A stretch of 64,000 nt of DNA from Aquanectria penicillioides (GCA_003415625.1 PYIU01000001.1:1240001-1304000), one strand, 5' to 3'; positions 39,841 through 54,413 are shown, numbered from the stretch's first letter. Made by a program: numbers and translations. The notes: generated by a model from the sequence alone, not told the origin.

Positions 39841-42800
39841 TTAATATTAACCTTTACCCTTAAACTTACAATTGCTTACAGCTGTCCTAAACTACCTTTA
39901 AAATATCTAAAAATACAATCAATCGATCCCTTATGCTAGATCACCCCTAAATATAATAGCGCATTAAAAGCATAATGCTAATACTATAGCCTTTCTAATA
40001 GTTATTTATTTAAAAAGATATAGTATTAAAAATAGCTAATATAACCCCCTTTTTACTATTAGTTAATATAGTAATATACTTAAAATAAATAAAGCAATAA
40101 AAGCTAATAGAAGCCTTATAATTAATAAAGATAAAAAAGCCTATAAAGCTATTATTTAAATTATTTTATTTTACCTTTTTAAAGCAGTTTAAAAGGTATT
40201 TTAAATCTATATTAATGCATATATAATATACTTTTGCCTTTCCTTTAAGACTAATATAACCTTTAAAGAAAGACTTATTAATAAAATTACTATTACTATA
40301 ATAACTATTATTACTATAATAGTAATAGCTATTTTAATTAATTTAAGTTTCTTTTTTTTTTAATTAATATAATAGTTTTATATATTAGTTCTTTTATATA
40401 GCTTTATATTTATAAATATTAAAATTAATAAATATATAATATATAGCTATATTAAGCATAAAGTTACTATTTATATTAAAAATGCCCTTAAAGATATTAA
40501 AAACTATACTTTAATAGAAACTATATAAGCAATAAATTAAACTTATAATAACTTTTATATAGTTATAATATATTGCCTTTTTAATAAAAATATAATTTTT
40601 ATCTTTTTTACCTTAAAATAAGCTAAAGCTTTTTATAAAAAAGAATAAATAGCTATTATATTTAAAAATAATACCCTTTTTGCTTTTTTATCTTTATTAT
40701 TTTAATAAAAGGAATTTAAATTAAATCTATTCTTAATAATATAAATAAACTTATTAAAACTATTAATAATATTAATACTTTAAGGGTTAGTAAGGTAAAG
40801 CCTATTTAAGTCTATAATAGTATTGCAATAAAAATAAACTTAATTCTTTATATTTTATTTATTAAAAAAGCTAATAGTTTATATAATAATAGATTATTTT
40901 TTAATATTAAACTTTATAATTATAAACTCTTTAATAAAGGATTAAAATCTATTTAATGCTTTTAATACTATAAGTATAGCTATATTATAAAAGACTATTA
41001 ATTTACTTTAATCTATAGCCAATATAGTAGCTTAATATATAATAATTGCTTTATTAAAAAGAGAGAAATCCCCTATTATTATACCTTTTACTATAAGAAT
41101 TATTTAATTTAAAGCTATATTTATTTTATAGTAAAAAAGCATTAAATCTATATAAAAGAAAGATACTATAAATAATTAATAAAATATAAAAAATGCACTT
41201 TAGTATAGTAAAACATCCCTTATATATAATAAAATAGTTCTTTAAGAACTTTCTTTTTATAGCTCTTTTTTCTATTAAAAGAATTAATTAACTTTTAGGC
41301 TTTATAAATAAATAGTATTATACTTTATTTAATATTTCTTTTTTCTTTAGTGCTTATACTTTATTACTATTATTTATTAAATTAACCCTTTTATTTATAT
41401 TTAATTAATATAAATTCTATTTTAAAATATATATTACTGCCTTAAGTTAATCTATTAAATACTATATATCTATAATAAATATAATATAATTATACTTTTA
41501 AAACTAATTAAAAACTAAAGGATTAATGCTTTAATAAACCCTAAAAGATTAAATTATATTATAATTTATTACTTAAGCTATATAGCTTTCTATATATATA
41601 AATAATATAAATTAAAGACTTAAATCTATTAAATAAAAAAAGATTAAATTAAAGTTAATTTTAAATATTACTATATAAAAATAATTATAGTATATAATCT
41701 TTTAAAAGGTAAAGAAAACTTAAAGGCAATATATACTTTAGCTAACTTTATTTTAGCCCTTAAAATAATTATAATTAAAGACTTTAATCTATATTACTTA
41801 ATATAAAACTGCTATAATAAAACTATTTTATATAGCTTAATCTTTTTAATAGAAATATAATAATTAAATATAGTTTTAATAACTTTTTATAGAATTATAA
41901 CTTAAAAAGTAAGTAATATTAAAAATAGCACTTTTAATTTAGCTTAAGCCTTAAAGAATAGCTATATTATTTATTTAAGCTTTAATTATAATTTAAATAC
42001 CTTTAATTATATTTTATAATAAATATATATTAAGTTCTTTATAAATATAATACTCTTTCTTTTATTAAACCTTTAGTTTATAGCATTTAATTAATATATA
42101 ATAAACCTTAAAAAAGCTAAATTTAAAGTATAAATTACCTTTTATTAAACTTTAAATAAAGTAATCTTTATATAATAGCTAAAAGAAATAATTAAATAGT
42201 TAATTTAAGGACTATATTAAATTACTTAATATATTACTTTAATATAAAGGCAATTTAAGCCTAATTATAATAATTAATAGAATTAATCTATAATAAAGGC
42301 TATTTACTAATTTAAATAAGTATAAAGATATATATAATATAATAGTATAATAGTTAATTAACTAAAACTATAAAAGGCAAGCAATAAATAAAAGGTTTAT
42401 ATAGCTAAAGCTAAATATATAGCTTAATGCAATACTTTATTTAAAGCTAAAATAGAAAAAGGCATTAATAGCTAAAAGAAACTTTAGAACTTAAAGAGAT
42501 AGATATAACTTTAAAGTAATATTACTTTAGCTTTATTATAGCTTTTTTCTTTTAATTGCTTTAAGTAAGATTCTTTAGCTATAAGCTATATTAAAAAGGT
42601 AACTATATTAATAAAATGCTTTTTCTTTAAACTTTAAGTAAATAATTAAAATATTAAACCTATTATAATAAATCTTATTATATAATTATTAAGTATAGAT
42701 TAAATGCTATAGAATGTTAAGGATTTAATATAAAATTATATTAAACTTTATAAATTAATATATTTACTTTTTAAAATTTAATTATAAAAAGCTTTTAATA

Positions 42801-45800
42801 GTAATAAATTCTCTATTAGCTTTCTTAAAGTATATAATAAGCCTTTTTTAAAAGCCTTTATTATTATTATTAATATAAGTATTATATTTAGGCATTTTTT
42901 ATATTGCTTTTATTATATAATTATTATTATTATTTTTAAATTAAATAAAATAATAGCCTAAAAATATATAGTATTTAAATAAAAACTTATTTCTCTTTTT
43001 AATATAATAAATAAAGTAATAAAATTAATAATAGTTTAATAAATAATAATAATAGCTAAAAACCTAAATATACTTTTTAATAATTAAATAAGGAATAGAC
43101 CTTAAAGGTTTATTAAGCTTGCCTTTATAGTTATAGTAAAAGCAATATATATAGTATAGATTTATAATAAAATAGTATTACTTTTTTAATTAAACTTTAC
43201 TATAGCCTTTAATTTAATTAACTATAAAAGGCTTATTATTACTTTTTATAATTAAGGCTATTTATAATAATTATTAATTTAGCTTTTTAGCTATTTATTT
43301 AAGCAATTAATATATTTTTAGTTTAATAATAAGTTTTTTAAACTTTATAGTATTAAAGCTAAAGTTCTATAAAAATTATTACTTTTTTTTATTCTTTTTA
43401 TTTTATTTATATTAAGGCTTTATATAATATTTAAAGAAATCTTTAATATTATAGTAATTAAATTTATTAATAATATAAATATATTTATATTTAAAAAAGA
43501 TATAATAAAAATTTAGGCTTAATTTAAAGCTATATAAATAGTATATATATTTTAGGCCTTTATTAATAATATAACCTTTAAATCTATTAAGGCTTAACTC
43601 TTTTATTTTTTTATTAATATTAAAGGCATTAAGTTTAATTAATCTTTATCTATAATATAATTTAGCTATAGGAATTATACTATTTCCTTAAGTTATAGCT
43701 ATATAGAAAGCTACTTTAGGGCTTATATATCTTTAAGCTTAAAGGAAAACTTAAGCATTAAAAGTAGGCCCTTACTGCCTTTATAGTAAATATATAAAGA
43801 GTAAACTTTAAGGCTGCCTATATAATATATATATATATAATTAAATCTATAATTGCCTATAGTATTAATATATATTATTTTTTAGTAAAAAGAAGCAATA
43901 ATCTAAAAGGGATTATTAAAGCCCTATTTATTAAATAAATTTAAGCCCTTTATATTATTAAAAAAGGCTATTAAGCTATTTTAATTAAATTATTTAAAAG
44001 TAAGCTTAAAATCTTTTTGCTTAATATATACTTTAATAAATAATTTATTTAATTTTAAGGCTAGCTTTAAGCCTAAAGTATTAAAAAAATTTCTTTTTTA
44101 TAATTATATTAATAATATATTAAATCTATTGCTATTATTATAATAGCTTTTAATATAAATTAATATAGAAATATAAAAAATAGTTTATAAATTAGCTTTT
44201 TAATAAAAAATATAAAAAGAATTAAAAATTAATTAAAAATTAAATATTAATTAATTAAAGGCATTAATAGAAATAAACTAAATATATATTTTATAAATAG
44301 TATATAAATAATAAAATAAAAGTAATTAAAATCTTCTTACTTTATATAAAGAAAAAACTATTTATTTATATAAAGGACTTAAAAAATATAAAAGCTTTTT
44401 GCTTATTTAAATATAAATAAAATATATTAAACTTTAAGGATTCCTTTTTTAAAAAAAGGTCCTTAAGGTAAGTATACCTTAATATTAATATAAAAATACT
44501 ATTAAAATAGTTAGCTATATTATACTATATTGCCTATTTTACTTAAGCTAAAAGGAAATTTTATTTAATTTATTTTATAATCTCTTTAAGCTTAAGCAGT
44601 ATTTATTTAAAGCTTAAACTATATATTACTTTATTAAATAGCTAGCCTATTTATATATTATATTATACTATAAGCTAGCTATTAAGCTATATTTAGTTTA
44701 AAATATATTTATTTTTATATTACTTTTACTTTTTAATAACTCTTTTATTTAAGTGCTTTAACCCCTTTATTAAAAGGGAAGTTAATATACCTAAAAAAAA
44801 CTCCTTTAAAAGAGAGAAAAAACTAGCCTACTATATAAATAATATATTAAAGCCTGCCCCTTTAATAGCTAGGTCTTTATTTTAGCTTTATTTTAGTTTT
44901 AAATTCTATCTCTATTTACTGCTATATTTAATCTATATTTATTTACTTTAGTAACTCTATTTACTTTAAGTCTATATTTTTTTTAGGAGATATAAAATCT
45001 ATTTTATTCTTTTTACTATTCTTTTTACTATTCTTCTTTTTATTTTTAAGCCCCTTTTACTTTAATCTCCTTTTAGCTCTATTTAAGCTTAAGCTATTAC
45101 TTAAGGAGCTATATTAAACTTTAGTCTTTATTATTAATATTAGCTAATATAAACCTATATTAAAACTAACCTTATTTATTGCTATTATTGCTTTTTAGTG
45201 CTGCCTATCCTTAAGTAGCCTTAGCCCCTTTAATTAAAGAAGGCAATATAGCCATTAAGCTCTTAAAAGCTATAGCTATATAATTAACTTTATTAATTAG
45301 CTTATAGAGTTAATTAGCATTAAGATCTATAATTAAAACTATAGATATAGCTTAAAAGTATATTTAAATTGCCTTTCTTTTAGCTTAAATAGCCTTAGCC
45401 TTTAATTATTAAAGCTTTTTTTTTTATAATTTATATTAATAATATATTTATAATAGAATTAAATTAAGCTATATTTATTATAGCTATTCCCTTTTATAAA
45501 GCTACTATTAGTATATAGGTATTAGCCTTTATTAAATATAGTAATAGCTTATATAGCTTATATATATAGGTATAAGCTATATAGTTATTAGCTTTAGTAT
45601 TTATTAATAGTTAATTTTCTTTAGCTATAAAGAATAGAAAAGAGAAAAATTATATATTAGCCTAATTTTAATATAAACTATTTTCCTTATTTTTTACTAT
45701 CTATATAATATATATAAAATAAAATACATTCTATACTACCCTTAGGGTTAATATAGTATCCCTTACTTTAGTATAGCTAGCTTAATATTTTAATATTTAT

Positions 45801-46474
45801 TAATATTAATATAAAATGCTATCTATAAATATATTAAGTATATATTGCTATTATTATTATTATAATTATAATTATAATTATAGTTATAATTATAATTGCA
45901 ATTATAATTATTATTATTATTATTATAGTTATTATTTTTAGCTATATATAATTAATATAAAATAATAATAAAAATAGCAATTAGCATTTATATAAATTAA
46001 GTATTTTATATAAATAATGCATTAATAAAGTATATACTTAAAGGCAATAAAGAAGCTTTTATAAAGGTATATAAAAAAAGAAAAAAAGAAAAGAAAATAA
46101 ATATACCTATAAAAATTAAAAAATAATAATAGTAATACTTAAATAGCTAATATTTAGCTAGCTATTAGCTAGCGCTAAATTAATGCTTTACTCTTTATAA
46201 TAGGCCTATAGTATAGATAATTTAGGCCTATTATAGGCCTTACTTTTACTTTATTTATTAACCCTATAATTAAGTAAATAGAATATTTTAATAATAGTAT
46301 TAAACTAACTTTTAATTTAATGCTCTTTTATAAAGGACCTATATTAGGTTTAATATTGTATTAAATAAAGGTTTTTATTCTATTAATATAGTTTTTTCCT
46401 TTATTTATATAGTATAGAAGCACTATTTACTTTATAGGTCTATAGAGTATTAATAAATAAAATAAATAAATAAA
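39841..46474 (+). mobile_element. LINE copy D, full length, inserted in the Helitron-like element
   Basis: A unit of 6.63 kb, collinear with copies B and C. It has the conserved 5' end at about 39849 and a 3' tail of TAAA units up to 46474. The 5' leader keeps CpA and one CpG (aatcaatcgatccc). The RT region lies at about 43380-43520 and a mixed ATT/ATAATT array at about 45850-45930. Coding frames are destroyed. Since the helicase relic is split on both sides, this copy jumped in after the Helitron-like element. Confidence 0.88.
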
Positions 46475-46487
46475 TATTAATTTTTAA
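46475..46487 (+). repeat. 13-bp target-site duplication of LINE copy D, right
   Basis: TATTAATTTTTAA, paired with 39828-39840 with a single C/T difference. Confidence 0.72.
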
Positions 46488-47726
46488 AACCTATAGTTTT
46501 GTCTAAAAGCTTTTTTAATTATATTTCTTTATGGATTTAATAGGCTATTATTTAAATAAAAAAGATATTATAAAAGGTAAAAGTAAAAAAGAAAGTAAAA
46601 AGAAAGCTAAAAAAGTATAAATAGCGCAAATAATAAATAGATAGGCAAAAGGGAATAGTAATAGTAAGGTATATAAAGCATATAGTATTTATTGCAATCT
46701 ATATTCCTTTTAGTTATTAGTAGCTTTTAGATTAAATCTTAATTTAAATATAATAGCAATAATAGCTTTTAAAATAAAAATAATAATAATAGCAATAATA
46801 ATAGCAATAATAATAATAATAATTAAAATAGCAATATAAAAGCTACTTTTATATTTTAAGACTTAATATTAAAAATATAGGTAAAGATAGTTCTTTATTA
46901 ATATAGTAGTTATACTATATACTATTAAATATTTTCTTTTTTAGTTTTTAATATAATAGTATAGTTATAAAATTAAAGAGTAAATATAATAAATATAGAA
47001 AAGGGCTTCTTTTAAAAGGTTAAGTGGCTATTATAAAAGATAATAGCTAAAAGAATAGAAGCAGCTAAAGTTAATCTTAAAAAGTATAGAATAATAAAGG
47101 ATAAATATATAAAGGAGCTAATTTAGTCTATTTTAATCTATAGTTTTTAGCAATTTATATTTTATAAGTTTTAATTAAATATATAATAAAAGATTAAATT
47201 ATTAATTATAAAGTATAGTCTTTTAGTAATTTAATTTACTATTAACTTAAATAATATTATAAACTTTATTAAGCTATAGCTTATAGAATATTAATAGTAT
47301 AATAAGAATATTATTAAGCTATTTTTAATTAATTCTAATAATAGTAAAAAAAGAAAGTACTTATTAATATTAAATTTAATAAATTTAGCTATTTACTTTT
47401 ATTATAAATTATTTTATTTTTAAAGCATTATATTAAGGTTAATAAAAAATTAGTTTTTAATTAAGTAAATTACTATTTTATTGCTATTAAAACTAATTAA
47501 TATAGTTTGCTTTATATATATAGTTTAATTTAGCTATATAAAAGTATAAACTTTAGCTTACTCTTTAATATAAATAAAAATAATCTTTTAAAAAGTAATA
47601 AAATATATTAAAAGAATATTATTTAATATTTAAATAGCATTTTTTATAAAATAAATAAATAAAGTTTTATTTTTATATAATTATATATAGTATATATATA
47701 TAAATAATAGAAAGTATTAAGTAAAA

Positions 47727-47757
<31 letters not shown>

Positions 47758-48903
47758 GTAAGTAAATAAATAAATAAATAAATAAATAAGTATTAATAAA
47801 AAAAGAAGGCTATTATAATTTCCTTTTATATATATTAAGTTTACTAATATAAAGCGTTTTATATACTATAGAAGTATAAAACCTTAATAAGCTATTATTT
47901 TAAATTGCTATAAAATAAAAAATAGCTATATTTAATATATTAGCTTTAATTAATAATATAATAGAGCTATTAATAATATTTAATAAAAAGGCAAACTTTT
48001 ATATAAAATTATTTTAGATTTATAAGCATAAGGCTATATATACTAAATATATACTTTAGAATAGAAACTTAAATTAATAGTAATAATAGCAAAATATATA
48101 TTAGTTTAAATTCCCTAAATAACTAATAAAAAGAATAAAGTTTAATAAAAAGGGGGTCCTTACTATTAAGCAATCCTATATATTTATAAATTGCTAAAAT
48201 AAATTAATAGCTATAGAATTGCAGTATAACTATAACTTAATATTTATTGCAATGCAGTTTTATACCTTATTCTTAATCTATTATTTAATTAACTATATAA
48301 TAAAGATAAAGAATTTAATCTAAAAGTAAATAGTTATAGCTATAAAGTACTTTTTTATACTAAAAGAAGGGATTAAAATATAAATAGTTAAGGCTATATT
48401 TATATTTATATTTATATTTATACCTTTTTATATTTTAATAAATAGTATTAATAATAATAGTAATAGTATTTATATTTATATTAATGCTTATATAAATAAT
48501 ATTAATAATTAAAAGGGCAATAGATTTATTAAATAGTAAAATAATAATAGTAATATTTATATTAATATTAATATTAATATTAATAGTATAAAAGGAAATA
48601 AAATTTATTAATTTTTTATACAGATAGCTAATTGCATTTTTATAGATTAAATGCTATTAAAGGTTAAAGTAATTACTTATCTTTTAGAATATTTAATAAA
48701 GCTTTTATATAATTATTATTAAATATATTTTAATATTAATAAGCTATATTAGCTTATATTAAAAAGGTAGCTATATCTTTAAATAATTAACTAGCTTAAA
48801 AATAGTAATAATTAATTTAGCTTTAATATTTATATTAAAAAGTAAAAAAAAAAGGTTATAGCTTTAAATATATATCTATATTATAAAGAGGTCTTTTAAG
48901 ATA
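46488..48903 (+). pseudogene. Helitron-like element relic, segment 2 (central region)
   Basis: It continues segment 1. The clearest match is at about 48150-48400, where the frame gives GVLTIKQSYIFIN, NKLIAIELQYNYNLIFIA and IVIAIKYFFILKEGIKI. At about 48660-48770 it gives VITYLLEYLIE and WIYFNINKLYWLILKR-like readings. These are the central blocks (AYLLGYPTEF ... NVxxLYW) of ascomycete helicase-bearing elements as I know them. 46488-48100 is stop-filled and only assigned by continuity; a Lys-rich stretch lies at about 46575-46620. An AAAT microsatellite at 47724-47790 falls inside. The segment is broken at 48903/48909 by the copia element. Confidence 0.6.
47724..47790 (+). repeat. AAAT microsatellite
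   Basis: About 16 AAAT units with two AAGT variants. It is not preceded by the LINE 3' end, so it is not a LINE tail. Confidence 0.85.
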
Positions 48904-48908
48904 TTTAT
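48904..48908 (+). repeat. 5-bp target-site duplication TTTAT of the copia element, left
   Basis: TTTAT occurs directly outside both LTR ends (48904-48908 and 54414-54418), the usual 5-bp duplication of integrase. Confidence 0.85.
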
Positions 48909-49167
48909 TGTAAACAATATACAGGCACGCGCAAGGACGGTCACAGCAGGCAACATACGCAATAGGTCAATCCAGATCAATTGGGATTCATAAGGAGCAG
49001 CTAGATAGTGGTCGTAGAATGCAGTTACCTATTTATAGTGCAGGGATTCCCTTATAAGAATACATGGCCTCAAGACCTAGGCCCATAAGGCCCTTAAGGT
49101 TGGCTTATAGCCGGCCGCTATATTTGTAGTAGCGACTACCTTTGCCCGGCCGCTATATCCATTAACA
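48909..49167 (-). repeat. 3' LTR of the copia element (259 bp)
   Basis: It aligns to 54155-54413 without gaps. I count about 26 differences, all transitions; in about 22 of them this left copy carries the T or A. Its composition is far less AT-rich than the element body. Confidence 0.92.
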
Positions 49168-49199
49168 CTCCCTCTAAGCCCAACTAAGGGCTTATCCTT

Positions 49200-52100
49200 A
49201 AGTGCTATTATAAGGCTATTTTAACCTTTTTTATATATATATTCTTTATATAATTATAAAATTATTCTTTTCTTATTGCTAGGGCAATTATTTGCTTAAG
49301 CGGGACTTCTTTACTATAGCTAAAGGCATTGCTATAAGCTTTTATAGGTGCTATTTGCACTTACTTTAGTGTTTTTAATATAGCATTTCCTTTAATTTTA
49401 GCTTTAATCCTAAGGCATTAATAAAAAAGTAATACAATAGGCCTATTAATAGCTTTATAAGTATATTAGCAATATTTTTAGCAAAAGGGATATATTATAG
49501 TTTAACTATATTATCCTTAATAGCCTTTTTTATAAAGTAATACTACACTTAAATATACTTTATATAAATATAGAATTTAAGGTTATATACTAGCTTTATA
49601 GCGCTTTAGTTATCTATAAAGATTACTATTAAGGCAGTTAGTAGGCTATTAAGTTCCTTTATAAAGCTCTTTATTTATATAATTTATAATACTGCCTTTA
49701 TTAATATATAGTATTTAGCTTCTATTAAGGACTTTACTATAGTTTTTTAATGCTTATTAAACTATACAATTAGGCCCCTATTTATAAGGAATATATATCC
49801 TTTAGTTAATTATACTATCTTTAGGCAGCTAGTATAATTAAAGTTATAGTAGCTATAAAGACTAAATGGGTTATTATATAACTCTTTCTTAAGGCAGTAA
49901 TAATAAATAGAGTAATTAAGGCTCCCTTTAATGTATTGTAGTATCCTTTTTATAGCCTTAAGTTATTGCTTATTTAGGCTATTTAAGAAGTATACCTAAA
50001 GACTATATATAAAGGCTAGGTTAGGCCGGCTTTACTATAAGAAATAGTTAACTTTTTCTACTATTAATATATATTTTTTATTAGTAGCCTTTATATTAAG
50101 AATATTAATTGCTTTAGCTAAATAGTAAGTTTCTATTTCTATTAATATATTTATAGCTTTATAATTAGGGTATTTAAATTGCTTAAAAATGCTTATTATA
50201 TAGTCTCTCTATAATAATATAAATAATTTATTTTTTTCTGCTATAATAGCTATACCTAAAAAGAGCTTAAGAAATTTAAGCGATTTTATCTTTACTTTCT
50301 ATATAAGTTTATTAGTAAAGGTATTTACATCCTTATTATTATTAATAACTATAAGTATATTATCTATATATATAGCTATAATAATCTCCCTTATTTAATC
50401 TATATAGACTATAGTATTGCTCTATAGCCTTTTAAGGCCTAATTTATTAAGTATCTTTTTTAGTTTCTTTTGCTACTATTAGGCACTTTACTTAAGGCTA
50501 TATAGGGCTATAAGCAACTATATAATATACTTAATGCCTTATTTATAGCTTACTTTTTTAGCTAAGTATTTATACTTTAGATCCTTAAAGAACTTATTAA
50601 GCAAAAGGAAGGTTATAATATAGATATTTTTTTTTAGCTCTTTATTTAAGTATACTATAATTATATTATTCTATAATAGCTTCTTTTTAGTCTATATAGT
50701 ATAAGCAAGCAGTATCCTTTAAAAGTTAGCTTTTATAATTAAGGAAAAGGTCTTTTAGTAATTAATGCCTTTCTTTTGCATAAAGCTATATACTATAAGT
50801 TAAGCTTTATATATAACTATTATACTATTTTTATCTCTTTTATATTAATTTATTTACTTTACTGTAAGTAGTTTCTTGCCCTTTAGCAACTCCCTCTTTA
50901 GGATAAATTTAAGTATATCTTTATTAATAAAGGCATAAATCTCCTTAAAGAATGCCTTCCTCTAAAGGTTAATATTTAGCTAGTTAAGGGCATTATAGAC
51001 TGTAGCTAGATTGGCATTAATGCGGGCAGCTAGAATCTACTTCTTTATAGCTATTACTAGCATTATAAGGTATCTCTTAAAGTTATTAAATGCTTCTTTT
51101 AGCTATAATTAAATAATCTCTTTACCTTTTGCTATAAGCAGTAAAATAGGCTTATAGAACACTATATACATTATTATAATAACTTTCTTTATCTTAAGGT
51201 TTTAAATCCTATATACTTTAGTTCCTTAAAATCCTATAAAGATTCCTTTTTAATTATAAGGCAGTATTTTCTTAGATTTATTGCACTTTTTTTATTTAAT
51301 ATAAATAAATACCTTTAACCCTAAAATCTATAGATACTTAATGCTTAATATATATTCCTTTTTTAAAATTAAATCCATAAAGTAAACCTTATAAAGAGTC
51401 TTTTAGTCTAATAACCTTATTGCTATAATATTAGCAATATATATAACTATAAGGATAATCTCTCTTTATAGCCTAAGAGAAATATTTATTGCTATTATTA
51501 TACTTTTTGCCTTCTTTTAGATTGTATAGTTTGCCTATTTAATAAAGCCATTTTATTTATAGCTATATAATAGTATAATAATTATAAGGATCCCTATTTT
51601 TAAGAGGAGTTTATTAATCTTTTTATTAATAAATTTATAGCTGCTATTAAACTATATCTTTTAGGGCAGACTATAGGCTATAATAGTTCTAAATACTAAA
51701 AGATCTTCTTCTATTAAAATAGTAGCATTACTTTTCTTTTTAAGCAAATTGCTATAAAAGTAATAGCTTTTATTATTAGTTATAAGCTTAAGATATCTCT
51801 TTCTATTATATATATATAGACTTAACTCTATAAGGTCTATATAAAGGAGGTTAAGCATATAGTCTACTCTTTCTTATAGTATCTTTAGTAAGAACCTTAT
51901 GCTTTTAGCGAGCTTGCAGTCTTTATAGAGTATATTAAGCAATTTATAATTATTAAGCTTACCTTTTATAACCTTAAAGGTATAGTTAAGGGCTTTTTAA
52001 TCTATATAAATAAGTCTTTAATACTATATCTTTACTTTAGACTATTCTATTTATATTAGTATTATTTTAGGAGTAAAGTAATAGCTTATTGTACTTTCTA

Positions 52101-54100
52101 TTGCTTTAAGTAAAAACCTTTAGTTAAGGATATTAAAAGTTATAAAGATCTTACTATTGCTATTAAAGATCTTATTTTTAATTATATAATTGCTAAAAAG
52201 ATAGACTTTTTTACTAAAGATTATATTTAATAAGAAATCTTTAATAAGGACTGCATCTTTAAGTATTATAGTTTTTATTCTCTCTCTCTCTATAAATAGT
52301 GTAATTATTGCTATTCCTATAGCTATAGGGTATATAGTGCCTCTATCTATAAAAATTAGCATTATTTTATTAAGTTTATACTATTTATCTTTTTTAAACT
52401 ATTTAAAGTTATTAATAGTATATATATTAGCTCTTAAATCTTAAAGCTAGTAGTCTTTTTAGTTAATAAGGCCTAATTTTATAGATATTAAAATAGTAAT
52501 AAAGTTGCTATTTCCTTTAGCCTTTAGTATAGTATTATTATTAATATTAAGGGGACTATATAATTGCTATTTTAATAGGCTAGAAATTATTGCTATAGCT
52601 GCCTTTTTTACTAATAACCTTATAAAAGTATTACTAAAGAACTTCCTTACCTTTAAGCCTTTATAGTATATAAAAATAGCATTATTATTATTATTAGAGT
52701 TATCTTTAGCTTTTTTTGCATTTTTAGCACTTTATTTACTTAATTCTATATATAGGGCAGTCTTTTTAGTCTTTTTAATAGTTTTATTACTATTATCTTT
52801 TTTCTTTAACTTTCTATTTTTACTGCCTTTACTTTCCTTTTATAGAGATAGGCAGTTCTTTACAATATAACCTTTCTAATTACAATTAAAGTATTTACTG
52901 CTTTTAGGATCTCTTTTATAATTATCCTTTTTATTTAATTAAGTATTTATCTATATACCTTTTTTATTGCTAAAGTCTTTACTCTTTTTTTAAAAAGTCT
53001 ATAGACTTTTAGCTTTATTAATAAAGTCTTTTTGCATCTTATAGATAGATTAATATTTCCCCTTTTGCTTATAGTTACATTAAAGTGCATTCTATTTAAA
53101 AAAGACCTTTTTAATGCTATTTATAAACCTTATCTTTTTTTAATACTTAAGAAGCTTACTGCTAGCTTTAATAATACTATTTGCAATATAGTAGAAGTTA
53201 TTAATATAACTTTAGACCCTTTATAGTTTCTTTAGAGTTAAGGACTTTAATTCTTAATAGAGATTAGCTAAGCTCTATTAGGACTTTATATTATTATACC
53301 TTTTTATTAATAGCTTAATAGCCTTTATATTAGTCTTTATTAAAGATAATAATAGCTTTAGTTTCTATAAAACTACTATTTTTATAATAGTAATTAAATA
53401 TATTTCTTCTAAATATAAAATCCTAATCTCTTTATACTATTTAATAGCAGTTATAGTATAGAAAAGATATCTCTTTTAGGCAGTTTAGTTCTTTAATCCT
53501 TTAAGTATATTATCTCCCTTTATCTTAAAGTTAAGATTAATAAGATCTTTAATTTCAATTAATTATAAGTTTATAATCTTCTTTTTGCTTAAAGTAGGCT
53601 CTACTAATATCTCTTTATTCCTTAAGAAACTAAATATCTTATCTAAAGCTCTTAAGGGCTCCCTTAAGGTATAGAAGAGTTAGCTTCTTTAGTACTTAAA
53701 GCTTTTATCTTTATTATCTTTTACCTTAGATTTTAACTTATCTTTAGGCTATATTTATATTTAATCTTTAATTTATTTTTAGTCTTTTAGTTAAAGTGCT
53801 TTTATAGCTTTTGCATTTATTATATTATCTTTATTATTTACTGCATTATAATGCTTAAATCTAGCTAAATCTTCTATAGGTCCCCTTTAGTAGGCTTTAC
53901 TAACCTTTTAAAGGAAGGTAAAAGATCCTTAAGATTGTTTTCTCTTTTAGTAGAATCTTCTTTATTATTAGTCCATTTAATTGCTTTAATAGTAAAGACT
54001 AGCTTTAGGGCTAGCTTTAAAGCCATTGCTTAGGTCTTAGGACCTTAACTAATTAATATTGCAAGCGCTGACTTTAAGGGATGAACTTTAGGTTAGTTTA
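49200..54100 (-). pseudogene. copia gag-pol relic
   Basis: Frames on the - strand, with TAA/TAG as former Gln/Trp/Arg, show gag-pol in order. A zinc knuckle lies at 52893-52852: YFNCN-KGYIVKNC, from C-x2-C-x4-H-x4-C with one Cys->Tyr and the His->Tyr by transition. A protease-like LRANIYTINNFKQF, from LDSGANIHT, lies at about 52445-52390. An open fragment at 52362-52120 covers the protease-to-integrase linker. Another open fragment at 51858-51661 is the start of integrase (LLYIDLIELS from a HxDLxGP block). The reverse-transcriptase box AIYIDNILIV, from YVDDI, has YIDN at 50370-50359. RNase H should follow toward 49200. Forward-strand frames here, such as 53032-53226, are shadows. It is non-functional. 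Confidence 0.85.
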
Positions 54101-54154
54101 AACCTTTTAAATAGCTATAATTTCTTCTTGAATTGGAGCTCTAGGCTTATAACC

Positions 54155-54413
54155 TATAAACAATATACAGGCACGCGCAGGGACGGTCACAGCGGGCGAC
54201 ATGCGCAATAGGTCGGTCCAGATCAATTGGGATTCGTAAGGAGCAGCTAGATAGTGGTCGCAGAATGCAGTCACCTATTTACAGTGCAGGGATTCCCTTA
54301 TGAGAATACGTGGCCTTAAGACCTAGGCCCACAAGGCCCCTAAGGTCGGCTTATGGCCAGCCGCTATGTTTGTAGCGGCGACCACCTTCGCCCGGCCGCT
54401 ATATCCGTTAATA
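54155..54413 (-). repeat. 5' LTR of the copia element (259 bp)
   Basis: The less mutated LTR, keeping most CpG sites (for example cggccgctatgtt, gcggcgaccacc). The primer-binding site should adjoin it on its left. The minus-strand sequence there, ggttataagcc, loosely resembles the initiator-Met-derived site used by many copia elements, but I do not rely on it. Confidence 0.92.

Larger units (their letters stand above)
48909..54413 (-). mobile_element. complete Ty1/copia LTR retrotransposon, RIP-degraded
   Basis: A 5505-bp element bounded by two 259-bp LTRs (48909-49167 and 54155-54413) and a TTTAT target duplication. On the - strand each LTR reads TG...CA or a transition variant. A purine-rich tract (minus strand ttagagggag, 49168-49180) abuts the left LTR, so that LTR is the 3' one and transcription ran right to left. 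Domain order on the - strand is gag zinc knuckle, protease, integrase, reverse transcriptase. Integrase ahead of RT defines copia. The body is stop-filled. It inserted into the Helitron-like relic after or independently of LINE copy D. Confidence 0.92.

Noticed and set aside
47724..47790. AAAT run considered as the tail of another LINE copy
   Set aside because: The sequence before it lacks the conserved LINE 3' end (ctatagagtattaata), so it is an independent microsatellite.
53032..53226. 64-residue open frame on the + strand within the copia element
   Set aside because: The element is coded on the - strand (zinc knuckle, protease, integrase and RT boxes all read there); this frame is antisense to gag.
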